DNA from: Paraphysomonas bandaiensis | Lineage: Eukaryota; Chrysophyceae | Assembly: GCA_965644295.1 (NCBI GenBank) | Contig: CBFFRP010000404.1 | Coordinates: 1-64,000, forward strand | Length of the DNA: 64,000 nucleotides | Direction of reading: 5' to 3' | Part shown: piece by piece, positions 1-10,880 of the stretch | Numbering within the stretch: the stretch's first letter is position 1 | How the letters are laid out: each line of letters begins with the position of its first letter | The notes under the pieces: model-generated | The model's database searches: none | What the model was told of the DNA's origin: nothing | What the model saw: only the letters and a program-made list of their open reading frames with translations | Made by a program: the position numbers and the translations under genes

Positions 1-704
1 CTAGCAGGAGAAACTCCTTCAGGCATAAATTTAGGTTCGAACTGACCCCAAGGGGTTTGGACTGATAACAATGCCGAAGTGGACTCATGTAATCTTATTC
101 CATGAAATGCATTGCAAATGTCTAAATCAATAAATACTTTGTAACCTGCAGCCTTATGTAACTCTTTTATCACATCTAGGATTGGATAATGTGGACTCTC
201 GATCTCCAGATTCACTCTCCTATAATCTCCACATATCCTGATAAAAGGCTTTGTAACCTTAGGTGCAACAACTATTGGAGAAGCATATGGACTCATACTA
301 ATACGGTAAAAGTATCCACACATTCTGTTGAATTCCTCCTTAGTTCGATCATATAATGTTGGCGGTATTCTTCTCATGTTCTTGGGTTTAATCCTATCAG
401 GAATCGTGTCCTTAACCTTTAATTTTAGCTCAGGAACATGCTGAATACCTGTCCAAGTTCTAGGAACAAACACGTCAACAGCTTCCTCCCGTAACACTCT
501 TAAGATGTCTGTCTCTTTGGCAAAATCCGAATTGACACGAGACTCAAGTTCATTAAAATACTTTTCTCTCGCTTCATCCACTGACTGCTCCAGAAACATT
601 ACCAAACTTCCGAAACTACATGGCTCAGGAACCATATCGTCCTCTTCTGAATATTCTGGAATAGAGTTTTCCCATGGTTCAGAAACTGGTCCTGACAACA
701 TATA
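1..704 (-). pseudogene. Reverse transcriptase, N-terminal half, truncated by window edge
   Basis: Reading the minus strand immediately after the TGA at 705-707, the frame stays open to base 1. It contains a polymerase entry segment with MSPYASPIVVAPK, the motif ICGDYRRVN and the first catalytic-aspartate motif FIDLDICNAFH, followed by TPWGQFEPKFMPEGV. These match the fingers and motif A/B region of Ty3/gypsy RTs. The YxDD motif lies beyond the window. There is no obvious independent start codon, so translation would need readthrough of the TGA or production as part of a polyprotein. It is labelled pseudogene because of the stop; functional readthrough cannot be excluded. Confidence 0.7.
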
Positions 705-1190
705 TCAGCGTAGTTCTTCAATATCATCACCAATGCTAGCTAGAACTTGCACTTCATTTAGTTCATCTAACAATTTAGAACTTATTGACGCTTGTCTAAT
801 CATATTGGTAAACAAGTCTGTGAAATGCTCGCAAATAGCTGGCAATCCAATAATCACATCCTTAGAAAGACCATCCAAGACATACAAGCGAATATGAGCC
901 TCATGAGTTTTGTCCCCATCTTCGAAAGCAATCTTAACAGGAATGTAACCTTCCAATATTATCTCATGTCCATTTGCCACTTTAACTTTCAATTTCTTAT
1001 AAACCATTTCCTCACTCAAAATATTCCCACACTTTTGTACAAAACTTCTCGAAATAAAATTATCCGAACTGGATCCGGAATCAAATAAAACCATATCAAT
1101 ATTAATCTTTTCTCCTGACTTAAGAATTATACTCCCTTGTCTATGTACAGCATTGTGGAATCTGCTGGCAGGATCTTTTGAATTCCGCAT
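705..1190 (-). CDS. Retropepsin-like aspartic protease of the retrotransposon
   Basis: The 161-aa segment carries the catalytic signature VLFDSGSSSDNFIS (D-S/T-G loop) near residue 37 and a later hydrophobic-G loop (VIIGLPAI) typical of the second half of a retropepsin monomer. Such enzymes dimerise and process the Gag-Pol polyprotein. It lies in the same frame as the upstream finger segment and the downstream RT, separated from each by one TGA. The Met at 1190 may be internal to a longer polyprotein rather than a true start. Confidence 0.7.
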   Translation of the reverse strand: MRNSKDPASRFHNAVHRQGSIILKSGEKINIDMVLFDSGSSSDNFISRSFVQKCGNILSEEMVYKKLKVKVANGHEIILEGYIPVKIAFEDGDKTHEAHIRLYVLDGLSKDVIIGLPAICEHFTDLFTNMIRQASISSKLLDELNEVQVLASIGDDIEELR

Positions 1191-1211
1191 AGCTGCTAGA
1201 ATAGATAATGT

Positions 1212-1670
1212 TCATAGTTCATCCAACGGATTGTCATCACCCTGATCATCCTCCTCGACATTAGGTTGATCACGAGTAAGTATACGCACATCACCAGGGC
1301 GCTTTGCATCCCCAGGATGTTTCTTATATTGTGCAGGAGAATTACCATAACGACGTTGAGGTGGCGCATTAACACTAGGTTTAGGCATAACAGTGAGTCC
1401 CACTCTATCTGTCATCTTCCTCAGAGCTTCAGTCAAGACAACCTTGTCATGTGAGAATTTACATGATTTGTCTTTACATCCACCTTCTTGTGTCAATTCT
1501 CTAAAACATGGGGAAGATTTCAGAACTTCTGCTGCATACAAATCTTCTTCACGTTTTAGTACGAGTAACTCCTCATCATCAGAATTCTCCTCATAATCAT
1601 CAAGATACTCACTAGCATTAACAACATGTTTGAGTTCCTTGACTTTTGATCTCACTGTCAATTTGTACAT
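1212..1670 (-). CDS. Retrotransposon gag-like segment with CCCH zinc finger (152 aa)
   Basis: This is the first product of the retroelement. An acidic N-terminal stretch is followed by a finger spaced C-x9-C-x4-C-x3-H (residues about 55-74, ending CKFSH), then a basic Pro/Gln/Arg-rich tail and an acidic C-terminus. Its position upstream of the protease suggests a nucleocapsid-like role in RNA binding. The finger has CCCH rather than the usual retroviral CCHC spacing. The frame ends at TGA (1212-1214), and the protease continues in the same frame after seven further codons. No capsid domain is recognisable. Retroelement context is certain; the gag role is inferred from order only. Confidence 0.6.
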   Translation of the reverse strand: MYKLTVRSKVKELKHVVNASEYLDDYEENSDDEELLVLKREEDLYAAEVLKSSPCFRELTQEGGCKDKSCKFSHDKVVLTEALRKMTDRVGLTVMPKPSVNAPPQRRYGNSPAQYKKHPGDAKRPGDVRILTRDQPNVEEDDQGDDNPLDEL

Positions 1671-1739
1671 TATTATAAAAAAGTCATATAGATAACAAAG
1701 TAGATTTAATAAGTAGTTTTTATGGTAGAATCCCGGGGT

Positions 1740-2000
1740 TTTATAACCTTTACAAATTTAAATTATTTTTCATTTTAATTTTTCCCTCCCCCTATATCTA
1801 CTATTAAATCTACTTATTAAATCTACTTTACTATCTATATTACTTTTTATTATAAACATTATAAATAATATATAAAGTAATTAATTTTATTTAAGAATAT
1901 AAATAATATATAAATAATATATAAAGTTATTAATTTTATTTAAGAATATAAATAATATATAAATAATATATAAAGTAATTAAAAGTTATTAATAATATAT
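1740..2000. repeat. AT-rich island with 49-bp tandem repeat
   Basis: The stretch is almost purely A/T. From about 1862 to 1985 a unit of about 49 bp (ATAAAGTAATTAATTTTATT...) is repeated about two and a half times with few differences. No coding potential is visible. It borders the 5' side of the retroelement and may be its leader or an independent insertion. Confidence 0.75.
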
Positions 2001-2024
2001 AAAGTTAAATTAGCAAAGAGAAGG

Positions 2025-2082
2025 AATTACAACCGAAGGTTGTAATTGGAAACACTCGAAGAGAAGAGGCCCCTTGAGGGGC
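2025..2082. other. Two tight hairpins at the end of the AT-rich island
   Basis: AATTACAACC-gaa-GGTTGTAATT (2025-2047) is a perfect 10-bp stem with a 3-nt loop. GCCCC-ttga-GGGGC (2069-2082) is a perfect 5-bp stem with a 4-nt loop. They lie about 21 bp apart, directly after the AT-rich tandem repeats. Compact GC-rich hairpins in AT-rich DNA recall the hairpin elements of protist and fungal mitochondrial genomes. A nuclear copy of organelle DNA is one possible, unproven reading. Confidence 0.5.
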
Positions 2083-2130
2083 ATATGGGGTAGAAAAAGG
2101 CTTGTCCTTGTCCTCTCCTCCCCGTTTTTT

Positions 2131-4440
2131 TATATTAGCAGTGTGCAACAAGGTATAATGATCTCATATCTGATACGCGTCAATTAAATTAATCATTGTG
2201 CTGTCTAACTGTGAATTATCAACATAAGATAAACAGATGTACAGTGGAAATTACCATTATGGCATAAAGCAATATTATTTTAGTATACTATTATTTTAGG
2301 AATAAGGAACTAAAAAATGAATTTGTGAAGTGTAGATCGGATATCTAGTGATTTGGAAGCATGATTAAAATTTACTAAATAAGAGTTTACACGCACACTT
2401 CACTTGGAATGAATTTTAAGGTACCAAAGTTTTATAAGTAACAGGCGCCTGTACTAAAAGGGGCAACTCCAGTGATTATTTCAATTTCAAGTTTAAATGA
2501 TTTGATAACTTGTTTATTTTTAACATTTTTATCTGGTTTTGTTTCAACACTAAGTAATGGTTGTGTGTGTGGTATTAATAATTCATCAAAACGTAATGCT
2601 GTTGTTTTACATGCCCTCCTTCTTGTGTGTTAGTGTAGTATCAATATCTAATATACAGCGTAGTCGTAGAGCTATAAGATAAGAAATCAGTAAGATCAAT
2701 ATATATTTAGAAATGCTCCTATAATTAGACAAGTCTCATATTTGACAGTTCGTACACTACGAAGGTGTGTACCTTGATAATACACAGCGTAGTGGTTACA
2801 TTCATCAGTTGTCTTATAGCAGGGAAGAAATTTCAATATATTGATGGGGTTCATAATTGGTGGGAATGGGTTATAGTTGAAGGAGGATTACAACCTATAC
2901 ACCAAAACTACTACCATGATAGTAGTAATGTTAAATCACAAGAGTATTCTCAAGCGCTGAAAATTGAGGTTAGATATCAAACTATTTAAACGATAAGCAT
3001 TTCCAGTAAGGTATCGGTAAGGTCTTAACTTTTCAATTGCATGGGTATCACACACGCACTTAAACACGCCATCTGCGTGATAGAATCAAACGGTGCATGA
3101 GAATTAAGGTACCATAGTTCTTACCGTTACCAGAATAAGCCTTTACAATTTCATGCATAATAAATATAATAGATCATGGCATTTGCAAACAGATCTATTT
3201 CATTCCTTACATCAATTAAGGTGTAACTATCAAATCTCATTCCACAGAATGGAGAAGAAAGACACACACATGTGTTACAGGACCTCGTCGAGTGCACGTG
3301 ATACGCAAATATCAAACACATAAACATACAAAGCACTGTACATTCACGGTAGGTAGAAGCTCCTTGAGTTTTATGCGATGTGCACGGCTTTTGATTCATG
3401 CAACATATTAAGAATGCATTGCGAAGTCTAACGTTTCCATTGTTCAGTAGCATACCGTACTCCTTATCAGTACAGTTTGTCTATAGATATTTCCTGTTTG
3501 AACTACCGCGACACATTCTTTCTGCGCATGATATAGGAATACATCGGTTTTCATATACCATAAGATCATATCACCTCTGTATTATACGGTGTGGCAAACA
3601 CACAGTGAAATGATTCGATCAAGTAACGTATACTGTATACTGTACCTGCTCAGTAGGCATCAGCACATCTCGATGGCATACTCACGGAATGGTACAATTC
3701 GCAGCCCCGAGAAAAGGCGACCAGTACTAGTCTCTGCATGAGTTGTTCAACCGAATGAAACATCAATATAAAACTGCATGAAGACATCAGTAACATCACA
3801 GCTATACCCCAATATATATACCCGCTAATGTATCCCACACAGATCTATCTATAGGAATTCATAGATAAACAGCACTGGTACACACCCACACATGGATAAA
3901 CATATGGCAGGAACGAGCTCAACACTGAAAACTTCACATGTGATGATCCCCACACAGTTTCATTAATACTTATCCAGTAATTCGACTGCATGTGTGGCGA
4001 TTGATATAATATTAACCACAGACGCAGCTTTAACGTTGATGTGGCGTACAATATCCTGTAGAAGATGTACAGCAAGAACAAAGCTGTACAAGGTCAACTA
4101 TAGAATTGAAGTCGCCGGAAACAATCCCTATGAAAATACACACACAGCTGTACATATTACCGTATTTTCTACAACAACTTGTACGATTTCCGATGACGAA
4201 GTAGTCATCTCCGGCCCACAGCGTTTTCAGTTTTTGTAGCGCCGGATGAGAGGTGACCTGATCATGTCTGGTGACTGGTACTTCTCTCTGTAGACGTACA
4301 GCTATTATGTTCTTGTACGTTTGCACGAAAAATATATTACGCAACCATGCACGACATACGGACCATGCTGAACTACTCCATGGTACTGCAAGACCGGGAG
4401 ACAGTAGGTGGTATAGAAATGTCGGTAGCTCCACTCAGCC
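2131..4440. other. Intergenic, no supported gene
   Basis: About 2.3 kb with only short overlapping open frames on both strands, none with recognisable motifs or convincing splice structure. The longest (4030-4434, minus, 134 codons) overlaps another open frame and resembles no family I know. Confidence 0.6.
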
Positions 4441-4452
4441 ACTGTAACACCA

Positions 4453-4461
4453 GTATAAATA
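4453..4461 (+). promoter_or_regulatory. TATA-like element upstream of the Pumilio gene
   Basis: The sequence TATAAATAA lies about 150 bp upstream of the proposed start codon at 4604. It is the only good TATA match in that interval. Its role is inferred from position and sequence alone. Confidence 0.3.
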
Positions 4462-4603
4462 AGGGGTATAGATCTTTTAAAGGCATATTTTAATTGGGCT
4501 CGACCTGATTGCGTAGAATGAGAGTGCGATTGAAATTATTCACTAGTCGATTGATAGCCGAACGTTTTACATTAAAATTTACTGCGTTGTTGTAATATCT
4601 CTG

Positions 4604-6360
4604 ATGAATAAGTAAGTGTGTGTCTGTCGGCCACAATTCATGAAAAATAATATGCGTTTCACAGGGAAACTGAAGAATCATTTGCACCTGAAGAAGTGAA
4701 CAAGCCAGACAGCGATGTTGTCGATGTAGCTTGCTCTGAAGAATATGTGCGTCCTGCTGTTGTCCCATCAAATGATAATTGGGCTCGCAATGTGCCTCCC
4801 CGCCGTCCTACCCATTTGCGGGTACAAGTGCACGACCCACAGCCGCAATATTTTAACCCGATTTTACCTATGCCAATCGCTCTCTCTCCGGTACATCGCA
4901 GAGGCTATGATAGAGGCAATATACCAGATTCTGAGCTTCCTATTCTTGGACCCGTGCCTTATACGTCCACCTCAAGCCAAGTGAACTACCCGGACTTCCC
5001 AGTTGTGTATTCATATGGTCCACCACCCCCCATGCAGTATATGGTTGTCCCAGCCCCCTCTTCGATGTATCAACAAATTTACAGGTCCGATTCCCTTGGA
5101 CCTATTGTTGGGTCTATTGTACATCCTGATGAATATGTGTGGAGTAGCCCGTCACAAATTCCTGGACATGGGCGCGTGTTTTCCCCGGCGCCCCCTCCAT
5201 CGATGGCCCCGGCGGCCCCTCCATCGATGGTAGACTATATTTCTTCCCCGGACAATCTCTGTGAAATGGCTGCAGCAGATATAACAGAGCTGCGGCAAGT
5301 ATCAGGCCGGGTATATGCGATGTCACAGGACCAGACAGGCTGTCGTGTTCTCCAAAAACTGGTCCACACTTGTTCGCAGATGGAGCTACAGCTGATGTAT
5401 CATGAGATTCAACATGTTCTTTTTCACGTTATGACTCACTTTTTTGGGAATTATTTCTTTCAACGATTATTTTATCGTGCGTCTTTAAATCTACGCTTCC
5501 AGATCGTGAGTTCGGTTTTGCAATCCCTTGCTGCTGCCTGTGCACATGTGTACGGCTCTCGCTCCGTACAATCCATGATTTGCCATATTTCTCAGAGTAC
5601 CGAACTCACAGATATATTTGTGCAAGGTATACTTCCCTATGTACAACCCCTGTGCATGAGCAAGTACGGCAACCATGTCATTCAACGATGTTTAGAATGC
5701 TTCGACGCGAACGGCAAGGAACCTATCATTCAGGCGTTGCGGTCAAATTTCGCATCACTGTGTACAAATCAGTATGGGAATGCAGTATTTCAGAAAGCTA
5801 TCGAAACCTCTGCTGACATGGCCCCTCTCTCCTTAGATCTTGCCAACGAAACTGTTGTCCTGATGCAGGTTCGCTGGTATTCGTCTCGAAATATTTCTTT
5901 AACTTCTTTTGTGTATCATCAGGACACCTACGGGAACTATGTAATTCAGGCCCTTCTTAATCGCAGTCCTCATTTGGTTGAAATTGTTTGTGAAAAGTGT
6001 GTGAACTGGGTTGTGCATTTGTCAAAGCAAAAATTTTCCTCTGTAGTCATGGAGAGCTGTATTGATGTTGGTGAGTGTTGTTTATATTCCCGTGTCATTT
6101 GGACTAATATGTTGTGCACGCTGCGCATTAAAGCGCCGCCTAGTATCCAAGCGCAATATGTGAATGAAATCTGTCACCCCAGCAATATTGGGGGATTGGT
6201 AAATCACAGATATGGAAACTTTGTCCTTCAGAAGGCTCTGTGCTCCCTTCAGGGACAATTGAAATGTCAATTAGTCGATGCTCTTCGACCTTGGGCACAT
6301 TTGTTGGACCGTAGCGGATGGGGAAGACGAATCATTTCTCATCTCGAGGATAAGAGCTAG
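4604..6360 (+). CDS. Pumilio/FBF (Puf) family RNA-binding protein
   Basis: Predicted mRNA 3'UTR-binding translational repressor. Exon 1 (4604-4611, ATGAATAA) ends at GTAAGT. A 53-nt intron (4612-4664) restores frame with the long exon. A second, stop-free 54-nt intron (5869-5922) lies between MQ and DTYGNYVIQ. The product is 549 aa. The N-terminal 190 residues are Pro/Ser/Tyr-rich, with a short duplicated CCCCTCCATCGATGG segment at 5191-5230. The C-terminal part carries eight Puf repeats with cores GCRVLQ, GNYFFQ, GSRSVQ, GNHVIQ, GNAVFQ, GNYVIQ, SSVVME and GNFVLQ. Repeat 7 has the typical S-x-x-x-E specific for G. Repeat 5 is atypical (N-A-x-x-Q). A GTGAGT at about 6071 could start a further intron, but the frame reads through. 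Confidence 0.88.
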
Positions 6361-7400
6361 TTGTACCGTATACAGCAGGATAGTCAGACTGTTGTCTATC
6401 TTGCTCATTGAAATAATAGCGTCCGTTAATTGTACTGTATTGAGGTATATCGTACCGTGCTGTCGTCATCGATGAAGAGGAATCGATTATTCGATTCAGG
6501 CTATTTCTAGATTTACATTATAGTGAACTTTCCTTACTCTTCTGAGTGTGTTTATTAACTTTTTGCCTTATTAAGTAGTTAGTGTAGATATGGTTATCGT
6601 TGATATGTACTAGTTCTTCCTGAATTAGGCATTCCAACATGATGCTTGTCAGTATGTACTGAAGTAATGCTGTTAATTAATCTTTATATCGAAAGTGGAA
6701 TTCGTAATTCAATTTTTAGCTAGATCTTCAGTAAACTGTTGAAGTAGCTCAGTAGTGAATGTCTGATTATTTAGCAATAGGCGTTGAGACCTTGCATCAA
6801 TTAGTGGCTAGAAGAATGCTAGTCATACAAGAAGTAGCTCAATAATTCTGAGAAAGTATGAATGGTGTTAAGTTGGCGCATATAACCGAAGTTGGCATTA
6901 ATTCTCAGATATACACTTCCAAATAATAGTAGTAATATCTTATATTCCCGCCTGTCAAATATGCATCCTTAAATATCTTACACAGGCAAATAACTTAAGC
7001 AGAATCTATTCCTTATTCCTTCCTTTGCTGAAGTTAGTGCTCAGCATTAAGCCATCCTTTGAGATGCGCTAGTAACGCATTTATAATAAAAATGAAGTAA
7101 TTTCTTTTACAACTGATTGAAACATAAACTACTTTTTTTATTATATACCAACTCATATATAATATATAAAAAGCAGAGCTAATAAACAATATATTGCAAT
7201 ACTATTGTTAGAGAGCGTTCCAACAGTACTATTGATGGAGATTTTAAACAGGCCCAACAATACAATTACAATATATTGCAATATATTAGTATGACTAATC
7301 GGTAAGTAAACACATCCGTAGATTCCATTTTTAGTATTAGTCATTAAGATCACATGACAACAAAACCAACTACTGCTTATAGCTAATAAAAATCCACCAC
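6361..7400. other. Intergenic; one partial dispersed repeat A copy
   Basis: No gene is seen. About 6755-6832 matches the 5' end of the dispersed repeat family called A here (TTAGCAATAGGCGTT...), in plus orientation. The rest is AT-rich unique-looking sequence. Confidence 0.6.
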
Positions 7401-7429
7401 CACCTCATCCTCATCCTCTGAGCCATCAT

Positions 7430-7990
7430 CGGTGACGTCAACATCACCATATTCATTCACAGAATTAATTGAAATATGCTAGTATCCGGCCACAACTGTC
7501 AATTAGCTGTCCGAAACAACAGCATATTAAGTAGGATGCATACTTTTGCGCAACACTGATATAATATGTTTAGCTGCGCTGAACAGACGTTCCCATGTAT
7601 TGGAAGTATATACTACATGACTCGTGAACCTGTACGTTTCTTAATTTTTTGAGCTGACAGAAGATTTTTATTCGCATAGCCAACATCAGCTTCATCATCC
7701 TCTGTATTGTTGTAATCACTGTCTGAACGGAGATATATTCTAACAGCATCTTTCTCAGATCTTGTCAAATCAAATTCTTTGCCTGCTTGGATTTTGCAAT
7801 TCCATATTCCCTAAATTCGGATCATTGACAATGGATCTTAAAGCAGATAGGGGATACCCTGCCCCAAAATCTATTAAAAAGGCATCAAAAAATGTTCCGG
7901 CATTAATAAAGATTCACTTGACTTGATCCTCCTGTTTGAAGCAGCTTGGAAACTCTTTCACACTTTCTCAGGTCTTGTTTGTTTTGCCTT
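7430..7990 (-). pseudogene. hAT-family transposase fossil
   Basis: On the minus strand, 7527-7600 encodes WERLFSAAKHIISVLRKSMHP followed by a stop. The ERLFS-x-A-K core is the signature of the C-terminal dimerisation domain of hAT transposases. A different frame just upstream (about 7630-7800) encodes an acidic segment, and further patches of coding-like sequence reach about 7990. Several frameshifts and stops break the gene, so it is a relic. No matching terminal inverted repeats were located around it. Confidence 0.55.
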
Positions 7991-8030
7991 CAACCAGACT
8001 CCAAAAGCAGCGGTAGATGTCTCTACTCTT

Positions 8031-9399
8031 GTATGCACTCATCTTATTTATCAGTATGAATATATATGTAGTTCACTAGGAAACTACTAAAATTATTCAT
8101 ATAGCCAGCCCCAATGATTATATATTATTCACGATGTGCTAACCCTAACCCTCATTAATATACGTACAGGCTGGACTAAGGGAAGTCGGGCCACATATGG
8201 ATTATATCCATTCACGTACCAAGTAGCACTCATTGTATGCTCTCCAGGTGAAAGTATTACATTGACATGTCCCATCATCTCAAAAAAGAAGGAATCTGAC
8301 AAACGATAAAATCGAAATAGACTCTGTATAAAGCTGTTCATTTAAACAATAGCTTCTTGTTTACAATTACATAATATTTGCCACTTTGAACTACAACAAA
8401 TGCAAGGAAACTTTTGTTTCAATATTCCATATATTTGCATATTTATAAATCATATACATAACGAACTTCATCCCTTTATTCATGATAGAAACGATTTATA
8501 ACTGCTACACTACGAATACACCATACTTTCTTTACACATTTTTTTGCATTTGCTAATATACCCACTCGTGCAATTGATACCCAACATACGCTTTACGCAT
8601 GCACAGCCGCAGCCAGTAACAACAAACTTACCAATGACAACAACAACCGCCTCCAAAACAATGGGCTACAGATCTCATGAGGAAAGTTTGTGCACATATA
8701 TTACACGACATGCATGCCATAATAGAGGCAACTAATGGAAGGAGATCTCAGCAAAGGGCACTGGTACCATACAGACGAAGAGAAGTGTTCTGAAATACAG
8801 ATTGGCTGTCTGAAACAACATCCTGGCAAGTGTCATACTACACCACACCTTCGAACGAACAGATGCATCAAGCGCTCCCCCCAGTAACCATACGATCAAA
8901 CGAATACTTAAATGAATATATATATGAATAAACAGTATACACTGCTCGTGTATTGGTGCGTCTGAGTGTTGCTTCTCCTTGTCAATTAGAGCATTAGTTA
9001 AAGACGGTTACTGGGACATGAACATAATAAGATCGTATCAATGCTGTGACTTGATTGTGAGCGACAGAGCACTCCTGTAGATACATACATCTGCAGCAGT
9101 GTATGTACTGCAAAATACTACTATTTCTGTAATAAAGTCACTGATTTCAAGAAATTTTATGATTTATAGCGATAGAGCTGAAAAAACTATGGAAATTTGA
9201 CCAACTCAGCCTTTACCTATGAAAATAGTAGCTAGAATACATATATACAGCAGTGGGTGTGTACTTGGTACTTGTGTTGTGTACGTAGGCTGTGGATGTT
9301 GAGAGCCATATCTGTATATAGCAACAAGAATACATATGCACCAGCTCTGCATAAGCTCCAACAGATACCAATAGACCACTGCAGCACTAATCCACTATA
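8031..9399. other. Intergenic upstream of glycine C-acetyltransferase
   Basis: No supported gene. A 70-codon minus-strand frame (8129-8341) has no recognisable motif. The interval ends with the 5' region of the next gene, which contains TACAGCAGTG at 9246-9255, 154 bp before the start codon. That decamer is related to the recurrent upstream motif discussed in the findings. Confidence 0.5.
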
Positions 9400-10880
9400 A
9401 TGTTTCGAAGATTTGCAACCAAAGGGATGATTCCTCGCAGGGCAGCCTCAAGCTTCATCAGCAGGATGGAGGGAGAGCTAGCGAGCATCAAAGAGGCAGG
9501 CACATGGAAGACAGAGCGTGTTATTACTTCCACTCAAGATGCAGAGGTATTTAATCAGTATTATGAGTAGCAAACAGCTGACTCTCTCATATACTCAGAT
9601 CACTGTGGCATCCGGAGCCAAAGTGTTGAATTTCTGTGCTAATAACTATCTCGGGCTGTCTAATGATCCGAATGTTGTTGCTGCGGCTCATAGAACTCTT
9701 GATGAAAGAGGATTTGGGCTCAGTAGTGTTCGATTTATTTGCGGAACTCAGGATATCCACACGGAGTTGGAGAATATGATTGCTAAATTCCATGGAATGG
9801 ATGCCGCCATCTTGTACCCATCTTGCTTTGATGCGAATGCTGGTCTCTTCGAGCAAATATGTGGCCCAGAAGATGCAGTGATCAGCGATGCTTTGAATCA
9901 TGCTTCTATAATTGACGGGATTCGATTATGTAAAGCACAGAGACATCGATACAAGCACGCAGATATGGAAGATCTTGAGAACATTCTCAAAAAGACTAAG
10001 GACTCCGCTAGAAACCGTCTCATCGTTACCGACGGAGCCTTCAGGTATACCCACTACGCTTTATATTTTAGATTCGATTAGTGAGGATAATTTTTGTGCA
10101 GTATGGATGGCGATATTGCCCCTCTGAAGGACATATGCAGCTTGGCAGATATATATGATGCACAGGTCAGAAATTTCACACAGTTCTTGATGTTCCCTAA
10201 TTGCTGTTGCAGATATTCGTGGACGATTGCCATGGTACTGGATTCTTGGGTGCGACCGGTAGAGGATCTCCCGAACATTGTGGGGTAGAGGGTCGCATCG
10301 ATATCATTAATTCAACTCTCGGAAAGGCTCTGGGTGGTGGAACTGGGGGGTACACCGTCGGACCTAAACCTGTGATCGACCTCCTTAGACAACGATCACG
10401 ACCTTACCTCTTTTCGAACTCTATCACGCCAGCGGTGGCTGGGGCATCGATAGAAGTCTTTAAGCAGCTGACTCACTCATCCTCTTTGGTAGAGAAGCTT
10501 CAAGCCAACGTAAGTTTGGTGTTTTAGTTTAATTGCTTGAGTTTTTTGATTTCTTCTAATTTTCCTTGCGATTCAATGATATTGGGTATAAATAGGTTGC
10601 TCTATTCCGCACACAAATGAAAGCAGCTGGATTTACGATGAGTGGTGACGATACGCATGCCATTTGTCCTGTTATGCTGGGTGATGCCCGACTCGCATCA
10701 GAATTCGCGGATGCTATGTTGGAGAAGGGTATCTACGTCATTGGGTTCAGTTACCCTGTTGTTCCAAAGGGACAGGCACGTATCCGTGTCCAGCTCTCTG
10801 CGGCACACACATCAGAGCAGGTTCAAAGAGCAGTGGATGCCTTCATTGCTGTTGGTAAAGAAAAGAAAGTGATTCAGTAG
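9400..10880 (+). CDS. GCAT: Glycine C-acetyltransferase (2-amino-3-ketobutyrate CoA ligase), mitochondrial type
   Basis: A PLP enzyme that condenses glycine and acetyl-CoA, or cleaves 2-amino-3-oxobutyrate, in threonine catabolism. Five exons (9400-9546, 9599-10044, 10102-10165, 10213-10509, 10596-10880) separated by introns of 52, 57, 47 and 86 nt give 412 aa, close to the family length. The basic, Ser/Arg-rich N-terminus (MFRRFATKGMIPRRAASS) looks like a mitochondrial targeting peptide. Diagnostic segments are LNFCANNYLGLS, the cofactor region DDCHGTGFLGATGRG and the PLP-lysine motif TLGKALGGGTGGYT. The alpha-oxoamine synthase fold is shared with ALA synthase, but the sequence fits GCAT best. 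Joining the exons restores conserved motifs at every junction. Confidence 0.93.

Larger units (their letters stand above)
1..1670 (-). mobile_element. Ty3/gypsy-like LTR retrotransposon, 5' part of internal region, cut by window start
   Basis: Read on the minus strand, one reading frame runs from about 1670 to base 1 and encodes, in order, a CCCH zinc-finger segment, a retropepsin-like protease and the first half of a Ty3/gypsy reverse transcriptase. Protease-before-RT order and the RT motifs indicate Ty3/gypsy. The same frame is interrupted by two TGA codons (1212-1214 and 705-707) but is otherwise open. No LTR, primer-binding site or capsid is visible upstream of 1670, where the sequence becomes AT-rich non-coding, so the element is either 5'-truncated or has a very short first product. 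Integrase and RNase H would lie outside the window. The element is probably inactive, but this cannot be settled here. Confidence 0.85.

Noticed and set aside
705-1214. TGA used as a sense codon by the organism
   Set aside because: The 13.5-kb dynein frame and other genes contain no in-frame TGA, and host genes such as the subtilase and ataxin-2 homologue end in TGA.
4030-4434. 134-codon minus-strand open frame
   Set aside because: Cys/Ser-rich, overlaps another open frame, and has no recognisable motif or splice context; probably chance.
8138-8152. Telomere-like CTAACCCTAACCCT
   Set aside because: Only about two units, surrounded by ordinary sequence; too short to call an interstitial telomere.
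8129-8341. 70-codon minus-strand open frame (SPGEHTMSATWYVNG...)
   Set aside because: Reads somewhat protein-like, but no family, flanking exon or promoter could be supported.
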